From positions 1 through 27,443 of IMG/VR virus record IMGVR_UViG_3300034356_002592: a stretch of 27,443 nt of DNA. One strand, written 5' to 3'. The stretch is from a virus. The notes beneath the pieces were generated by a model. That model was not told where the DNA came from, did no database searches, and was given only the letters and a program-made list of their open reading frames with translations. This document shows, piece after piece, positions 22,818 through 27,443 of this stretch (position 1 is its first letter; each line of letters begins with the position of its first letter). Made by a program: the position numbers and the translations under genes.

Positions 22818-24509
22818 TTATTCAATAGTAATATCTATATATCCTCCGGGCGCTACAGTTACCGAATGTGATTGGCCATCCGGAAAAGAATAGTAGCTTG
22901 CCGTCTGATTATTTATCACCGGCGCAGGCGTACCACCGGCATTTGATCCGGGGAAAGTAATACCGAGCGCATTTGCTGCATTTCCTGGAACCGCCGGAGT
23001 TGGAGCATTAAAATTCTGCGGACCATTGGTAGCAGGATTAAAGTTTTGTGGACCATTCGAAGGTGCATTGAAGTTTTGTGGGCCATTTGAAGGCGCATTG
23101 AAGTTTTGAGGCCCGGTCGTTGGCGCATTAAAGTTTTGAGGCCCGGTCGTTGGCGCATTAAAGTTCTGAGGACCATTTGTAGGCGCATTGAAGTTCTGAG
23201 GCCCGTTAGTTGCAGGATTAAAGTTTTGAGGCCCGTTCGTTGGCGCATTAAAGTTCTGAGGACCATTCGCGACATTGAAGTTCTGAGGACCATTCGCGAC
23301 ATTAAAGTTTTGAGGCCCGTTCGTTGGCGCATTAAAGTTTTGTGGGCCATTCGTTGGAGCATTAAAATTCTGTGGGCCATTCGTTGGAGCATTGAAGTTT
23401 TGTGGCCCATTTGTAGGTGCATTAAAATTCTGTGGGCCATTCGTTGGAGCATTGAAGTTTTGTGGCCCATTTGTAGGTGCATTGAAGTTTTGAGGGCCGT
23501 TTGAAGGCGCATTGAAGTTTTGAGGGCCGTTTGAAGGCGCATTGAAGTTTTGTGGGCCATTTGAAGGCGCATTGAAGTTTTGTGGACCATTTGAAGGCGC
23601 ATTGAAGTTTTGAGGACCATTACTTATAGCGTTAAATGCATTCACAAATCCTGGGCCATATTTAATACTAGGAGCATTATAAGAGACTGCATTTCCACCG
23701 CTAGTATTATAACTACCAGTTCCAGTTCCTGCAACAACGTTAAAGCCAGCTCCAGTTCCCGCAACAACGTTAAAGCCAGCTCCAGTTCCCGCAACAACGT
23801 TAAAGCCAGCTCCAGTTCCCGCAACAACGTTAAAGCCAGCTCCAGTTCCTGCAACTTTATTGAATGTACCTGTGCCAGTTCCTGCAACTTTATTGAATGT
23901 ACCGGTTCCAGTTCCTGCAACAATGTTAAAGTTAGCTCCAGGCCCAGGAATTACGTTGAATGTGCTTCCAGTTCCAGGAACTTTATTAAATGTGCCTGTT
24001 CCAGTTCCTGCAACAATGTTAAATGTGCCTGTTCCCGGAAAGAGAATATTAAATGTGCCTGTTTGTGGAAAGATGATATTAAAGTTAGCTCCGGTCCCAG
24101 GAACTTTGTTAAATGTACCGGTTGCATTTCCTGGTACAATATTAAAGTTAGCTCCAGGTCCAGGAATAATATTAAATGTGCTTCCGGTCCCGGGAATAAT
24201 ATTAAATGTACCGGTTGCATTTCCTGGTACAATATTAAAGTTAGCTCCAGGTCCAGGAATTACGTTGAATGTGCTTCCGGTCCCGGGAATAATATTAAAT
24301 GTACCGGTTGCATTTCCGGCGACAATATTAAAGTTAGCTCCAGGCCCAGGAATTAAAGCAGTTCCAGATCCACCTTGTCCTGAAACAAGAATACTATTCC
24401 TACCATAAGGAATTGCGATATTTCCTGGGCTATTAAACTTCGTCGTACCGACACCGCTTGCTCGCCAGGTTTTTTCGAGTGTAAATTTAGAACCGCCACC
24501 AATACCCAT
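22818..24509 (-). CDS. FN-decapeptide repeat adhesin, probable fibre tip (563 aa)
   Basis: Residues 1-50 form a cap (TWRASGVGTTKFNSPGN, SILVSGQGGSG) related to the start of the glycine-rich adhesin at 9450. Residues 60-266 are about 20 units of 10-11 residues beginning FN (FNIIPGTGST, FNVVAGTGAG). A short transition (YNTSGG, YNAPSIKYGPG) leads to 21 units of FNAPTNGPQN type (292-499). The C-terminal 64 residues end in a beta tail (SHSVTVAPGGYIDITIE). The gene starts three bases after the collagen-like fibre stop, so it probably forms that fibre's tip or an associated adhesin. Six-frame openness is caused by the repeats. The regular decamer suggests a beta-solenoid or similar fold; the structure is unknown. 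Confidence 0.8.
   Translation of the reverse strand: MGIGGGSKFTLEKTWRASGVGTTKFNSPGNIAIPYGRNSILVSGQGGSGTALIPGPGANFNIVAGNATGTFNIIPGTGSTFNVIPGPGANFNIVPGNATGTFNIIPGTGSTFNIIPGPGANFNIVPGNATGTFNKVPGTGANFNIIFPQTGTFNILFPGTGTFNIVAGTGTGTFNKVPGTGSTFNVIPGPGANFNIVAGTGTGTFNKVAGTGTGTFNKVAGTGAGFNVVAGTGAGFNVVAGTGAGFNVVAGTGAGFNVVAGTGTGSYNTSGGNAVSYNAPSIKYGPGFVNAFNAISNGPQNFNAPSNGPQNFNAPSNGPQNFNAPSNGPQNFNAPSNGPQNFNAPTNGPQNFNAPTNGPQNFNAPTNGPQNFNAPTNGPQNFNAPTNGPQNFNAPTNGPQNFNVANGPQNFNVANGPQNFNAPTNGPQNFNPATNGPQNFNAPTNGPQNFNAPTTGPQNFNAPTTGPQNFNAPSNGPQNFNAPSNGPQNFNPATNGPQNFNAPTPAVPGNAANALGITFPGSNAGGTPAPVINNQTASYYSFPDGQSHSVTVAPGGYIDITIE
23013..23636 (-). repeat. 21 tandem 27-30-bp units encoding FNAPTNGPQN
   Basis: Nineteen units are 30 bases and two are 27 (FNVANGPQN). 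Variants alternate at positions 3-6 (APS, APT, PAT, VAN). The units are contiguous and in frame, with synonymous changes such as tgtgggccat and tgaggcccg, so they are selected at protein level and are not a CRISPR array. Confidence 0.9.
23712..24332 (-). repeat. About 20 tandem 30-33-bp units encoding FNxxPGTGxx
   Basis: Units such as FNIIPGTGST, FNVIPGPGAN, FNIVPGNATGT and FNVVAGTGAG follow one another without gaps. A higher-order 31-residue triplet (NATGT, TGST, PGAN) is repeated at the N-terminal side, and the last copies (FNVVAGTGAG) are identical at DNA level, showing recent expansion. Confidence 0.9.
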
Positions 24510-24512
24510 AAG

Positions 24513-26381
24513 TTATGCCGCCGCTTTCACTGACAATGAAACAATATAAGTCGTGCCTCCGTCGTACGTCATAATCGACCAGATATCGAGCGCGTTTGCA
24601 GTCGTTGTCGCAGGAGGCACAACTCCTCCTGCATATTTAGTACCTGCCGGCCATGTGATCGTACGACCTCCTGTTGCATCTTGTTTGGCTGCAATAGAAC
24701 CAGACCATACGCGAGTCGCCGGAGGTATATTGGTCGGAGCGATTGTAATATTTCCAGTGAGAGTCAAATCGAAGAAGTTAGCAGCACCGCAATCAAGGCT
24801 ATATGATCCAGTCGCAGCAGTATTAGCCACTTCGTGTTCTGTATAACCTGTTAAGATTGGGCGAGTAATGTTGTTATTGGCCATCACAAGGTTCGCTGAC
24901 AGCGTAGTTAGACCACCAGTAACACTAAATGCTCCGTTCCATGTAAGAGCACCAGTTCCAGTTCTACCAAGTTTTACACTATTATCAGCATTACCAAAGA
25001 TAATGTGTCCGTTATTGGCACTTTGTTGTCCCATAATACGAACAGTGTCAGCGATGTTAACATCTCCGAACCACGCATCATCACCGATGCCAATATTTGT
25101 TCCACTGCCATTATTAGCAGTAGTCACTCGATCAAAACTTCCAACGCTTGTAACGCTAATATTTCCAGTGATCGTAGTATTACCGGCTGCAAGAGTCGTG
25201 ATACCTGATACCGGTCCACCAAAAGTTACTGCACTAGTTGTTTTATTAAATGTAAAGTTAGCAGAACCATTCGCTACGTTACTATCATTAAATATGACTT
25301 GTGTATTGGATCCGCCTATAGGACCAGCAACACCTTGTGCGCCAGTAGCACCTTGAGCACCGGTTGCACCAGTAGCACCTTGAGCACCAGTTGCACCAGT
25401 AGCACCTTGAGCGCCTTGAAGTCCTTGAGCACCTTGCGCGCCAGCAACACCTTGTGCGCCAGTAGCACCTTGAGCACCGGTTGCACCAGTAGCACCTTGA
25501 GCACCAGTTGCACCAGTTGCGCCTTGAGCACCTTGAGGACCGACTGCTGTTACCCAATATGGAGAACCAGTCGCTCCATTCGATGCTAATACCTGACCGG
25601 CAGTTCCTACTCCACCATTCGCAGATAAAGCTCCGCCGAGTGTAAGAGAACTTAAAGTGCCTACAGAGGTAAGAGACGATGCAAGAATTCCAGTACCTAA
25701 AGCCGTAGAGTTAGCAATAGTAGTACCATTGATCCTATAGGTTTTACCAGTTGCAATATCTAAATGTTCGGAAGATGTCCAACTATCAGTTGCATCAACC
25801 CAGTTAAATGTCTTATCGGTACCACCTTTCAGAGTAATACCACCGCCATCGGCAGTGACATCACTTGGAGTAGTCACATCACCAAGTATAATATTTTTAT
25901 CTTCTACAAGAAGATTTGTAGAATTTATATTCGTTGTGGTACCATTGATAGTGAGGTTACCAGAAACTGTGATATCGCCAGTGATCGTTGTGTTACCAGC
26001 AGCAAGAGTTGTAATGCCACTGACTGCTTGCGCGGCACTCGTCGACTGAATCGTCGTTGTTCCAACAAACAATGAAGGCAATCGAGCAAATGCCACTGTA
26101 CCAGAAGTCAGATTGCTAGCATTCGCAGCAATTGTAATGGCATTCGTATAAGCTGCACCGGCATTGGCTACCATTGCTGTGTTGGCAGTTCCAATCTTTG
26201 TATCGGTATAAGTGACTGCATTGGAATATGCGTTATTGGCCCCGTCACTCAGTGAGGTAGCGTTAATCGCAGTCGCACCAATAACGAGTTGACCGCTCGT
26301 AATTACGACGTTGCCTGCCGATATTGTTACGCCATTCGCTACGGTTAACCCGTTTTTAACGCGAAAGTTATTTGGTGTCAT
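24513..26381 (-). CDS. Collagen-like tail fibre protein (622 aa), minus-arm cassette
   Basis: It begins [18 protein letters not shown], like the plus-strand fibre at 2332. Residues about 130-200 carry the marine-fibre module [20 protein letters not shown] then [12 protein letters not shown]. Residues about 280-354 are Gly-X-Y triplets (GAQ, GAT, GVA). Two copies of [14 protein letters not shown] are present. The C-terminal ~100 residues ([39 protein letters not shown]) are homologous to the fibre at 7689-9434. AGGGA five to six bases before the ATG and a late promoter box at 26413-26420 precede it. It is followed by the repeat adhesin three bases later. Confidence 0.85.
   Translation of the reverse strand: MTPNNFRVKNGLTVANGVTISAGNVVITSGQLVIGATAINATSLSDGANNAYSNAVTYTDTKIGTANTAMVANAGAAYTNAITIAANASNLTSGTVAFARLPSLFVGTTTIQSTSAAQAVSGITTLAAGNTTITGDITVSGNLTINGTTTNINSTNLLVEDKNIILGDVTTPSDVTADGGGITLKGGTDKTFNWVDATDSWTSSEHLDIATGKTYRINGTTIANSTALGTGILASSLTSVGTLSSLTLGGALSANGGVGTAGQVLASNGATGSPYWVTAVGPQGAQGATGATGAQGATGATGAQGATGAQGVAGAQGAQGLQGAQGATGATGAQGATGATGAQGATGAQGVAGPIGGSNTQVIFNDSNVANGSANFTFNKTTSAVTFGGPVSGITTLAAGNTTITGNISVTSVGSFDRVTTANNGSGTNIGIGDDAWFGDVNIADTVRIMGQQSANNGHIIFGNADNSVKLGRTGTGALTWNGAFSVTGGLTTLSANLVMANNNITRPILTGYTEHEVANTAATGSYSLDCGAANFFDLTLTGNITIAPTNIPPATRVWSGSIAAKQDATGGRTITWPAGTKYAGGVVPPATTTANALDIWSIMTYDGGTTYIVSLSVKAAA
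25165..25193 (-). repeat. 29-bp inverted homology between the two opposing fibre genes (minus copy)
   Basis: The partner of 8967-8995, with one mismatch. Exchange between the two would invert about 16 kb and keep both fibre reading frames. Confidence 0.8.
25318..25545 (-). repeat. Collagen-like Gly-X-Y tract of the minus-arm fibre
   Basis: About 25 triplets are encoded, mainly GAQ and GAT with one GLQ, and the block [20 protein letters not shown] occurs twice. The DNA is similar to the plus-strand tract at 8221-8557 in inverted orientation. Confidence 0.9.
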
Positions 26382-26412
26382 CTGGTTCCCTATCCCACAG
26401 ATTATTTACTTA

Positions 26413-26420
26413 TATTTATA
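26413..26420 (-). promoter_or_regulatory. T4-type late promoter box TATAAATA (minus strand)
   Basis: The plus strand reads tatttata, giving an exact TATAAATA on the minus strand, 31 bases before the ATG of the collagen-like fibre. It lies in the largest intergenic space of this arm (26382-26452), which otherwise holds only AT-rich sequence. It is probably the late promoter for the minus operon down to 16654. Confidence 0.7.
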
Positions 26421-26452
26421 ATAATTATGACGCCAGTATAATTCAATTTTGA

Positions 26453-27205
26453 TTAAACCCACTTCGTTCCGTGCTTTGAGCTATATTTCGTTTCAGGATC
26501 ATATGACGCGAAATCTTCATAACGAGGATCTCCTGGTTCTGCCCTCTTACCGATGCTATATTCGCCGATATGATTTACGATGTTATGGCCTTCTTCGGTC
26601 TTGAGCTTACAAGTTTGCATGCCAAGTTGCTGCAATGATTTCGCTACAACATACTCGCTTAAGTTTTTCTCACCTACTGATTCGGCATGTGGAAGATCTA
26701 CTATCGCGCGAGGAAAAATACTCGCCAAACTCCAAAAATATGCCTCAGAAAGTTCGCCGCGATATTTTCCGAATGTAATGTCTGTTTCATAAGCCTGTGT
26801 TTCCTCTTCAAAATCATACCATTTTTGCCTTGTTAAACATACCTGAGAAACTTTTTGATAGTCGTGAAGAATCTGAGTCATGTCGAGCATTCGAATCGGA
26901 CAGTTGAACGTCACATCATCTTCAGATAGATAAACGTAATCATAATCTCGTTCTCTCAACAATTCGAAGGTTCGATTCCATACGTATGGTAAACCCATAT
27001 TCTGCTGATGTAGGAAGATCTCAGTAAAGCCAAAATTCTTGGCTAGCTCGAACATCGTACCATCATGGCGACCTTTTGGCATATCATCAATAAAGATGCC
27101 TTCGACTTCACATCCTTCAAAGTTTAGCATATCACGCTGTGATTTTAGAGTAGGAATCAAATATTCGAGTCGATTCGTCGACCATATTACCTTACATATC
27201 TTCAT
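26453..27205 (-). CDS. GT-A (family 2-like) glycosyltransferase
   Basis: A 250-residue protein with the start KVIWSTNRLEYLIPTLKSQR, an early FIDDMPKGRHDG strand (38-49), QQNMGLPYVWNRTFELL (67-83) and YDYVYLSEDDVTF with E95-D96-D97 as the metal/nucleotide-sugar motif. This is the layout of small GT-A glycosyltransferases common in marine phages. GGAGAG seven bases upstream supports the ATG, which overlaps the preceding stop (ATGA). It probably modifies a surface glycan or phage protein; donor sugar and acceptor are unknown. It lies upstream of the late promoter and so may be transcribed from a different start. Confidence 0.8.
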   Translation of the reverse strand: MKICKVIWSTNRLEYLIPTLKSQRDMLNFEGCEVEGIFIDDMPKGRHDGTMFELAKNFGFTEIFLHQQNMGLPYVWNRTFELLRERDYDYVYLSEDDVTFNCPIRMLDMTQILHDYQKVSQVCLTRQKWYDFEEETQAYETDITFGKYRGELSEAYFWSLASIFPRAIVDLPHAESVGEKNLSEYVVAKSLQQLGMQTCKLKTEEGHNIVNHIGEYSIGKRAEPGDPRYEDFASYDPETKYSSKHGTKWV

Positions 27206-27443
27206 GAGAATCTCTCCGTATCAAAGAAGAATGTCTGGAACAATCTCCCGTCATATAAGTTTTTGCCGAAGTAGTCGAGGCTAGCATGGAAGAGATCTCC
27301 ACGATAAAGAATAAGTCGATTATACTTGTTGCCTATCGAATCTACTTTATCCCATTTGGTGTAGTCGTATCCTTCGTAAAGGTTTTCATGCGATCGCCAT
27401 TCTCCTGATTCCTTGTGCCGATACATAGCAGTACCACTCGATA
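27202..27443 (-). CDS. DUF6445-like protein, probable 2OG-type oxygenase (3' part only)
   Basis: The frame is open through the window edge (residues SGTA before MYRHKESGEW), so the ATG at 27426 is internal and the gene begins outside the window. YNRLILYRGDLFHASLDYFG, then DGRLFQTFFFDTE, is the typical C-terminal end of DUF6445 proteins, in which this His and Arg occupy the places of the distal metal and 2-oxoglutarate ligands of 2OG oxygenases. The first ligand motif would lie outside the window. It overlaps the glycosyltransferase by four bases, suggesting a joint modification pathway. Confidence 0.7.
   Translation of the reverse strand, partial: SSGTAMYRHKESGEWRSHENLYEGYDYTKWDKVDSIGNKYNRLILYRGDLFHASLDYFGKNLYDGRLFQTFFFDTERFS

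Noticed and set aside
23013-23636. Regular 30-base repeats that could be taken for a CRISPR array
   Set aside because: The units are contiguous with no unique spacers, they vary synonymously, and they encode an in-frame decapeptide within a coherent gene.
26425-26446. Weak inverted repeat aattat/ataatt near the end of the GT-A glycosyltransferase gene
   Set aside because: It has only six A/T pairs and no T-run in the direction of transcription, so it is not convincing as a terminator.
1-27443. tRNA genes, integrase or attachment sites, insertion sequences
   Set aside because: None recognised by eye on either strand; a covariance-model search would be needed to exclude a tRNA.

Overview
The window looks like the late/structural and accessory region of a T4-like marine myovirus of the cyanophage/pelagiphage type, not a cellular genome. 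The reasons are: very tightly packed genes with ATGA, TAATG and TGATG junctions; two exact T4-type late-promoter boxes (TATAAATA); a run of modular tail-fibre genes whose N-termini are typical of marine T4-like phages (openings such as ADNLIQIKRSLTTA and [13 protein letters not shown]); and the usual marine-phage accessory enzymes (2OG-Fe(II) oxygenases, sulfotransferases, glycosyltransferases, a fatty-acid desaturase). The host cannot be fixed from the sequence. No tRNA, integrase, insertion sequence or CRISPR array was seen. No gene-free stretch exceeds about 75 bases.

Layout. Positions 1-7635 (+) hold the 3' end of an unidentified gene, a small coiled-coil protein, several repeat-rich virion or fibre proteins, a tail-fibre assembly chaperone and small structural proteins. 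Positions 7631-16657 (+) form a cassette: late promoter, collagen-like fibre, 1120-residue glycine-rich adhesin, a glutaredoxin-fold-like protein, a small protein, a DUF6065-like protein, a 2OG oxygenase, a CxxCxxCC cysteine-cluster protein, two more 2OG oxygenases and a small conserved protein. The minus strand (16654-27443) converges on it, with the two last stop codons overlapping in TTAA. Read from its promoter at 26420 it runs: collagen-like fibre, an adhesin built of about 41 FN-decapeptides, 2OG oxygenase, two DUF6065-like proteins, a PF11397 GlcNAc-type glycosyltransferase, a small sulfotransferase-like protein, a desaturase, an unknown protein, a sulfotransferase and another 2OG oxygenase. 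Upstream of that promoter lie a GT-A glycosyltransferase and the 3' part of a DUF6445-like gene.

The main observation is that the two convergent arms are mirror-image versions of one module: late promoter, collagen-like fibre, repeat adhesin with a shared N-terminal cap, then 2OG oxygenase plus DUF6065-like protein. The enzyme set (five complete and one partial 2OG-type oxygenases, a glycosyltransferase of the family that glycosylates hydroxyproline in Skp1, and two sulfotransferase-like proteins) beside Pro/Gly-repeat adhesins suggests that the fibres may be hydroxylated, glycosylated and sulfated. This is an inference. The alternative is that the enzymes remodel the host envelope.
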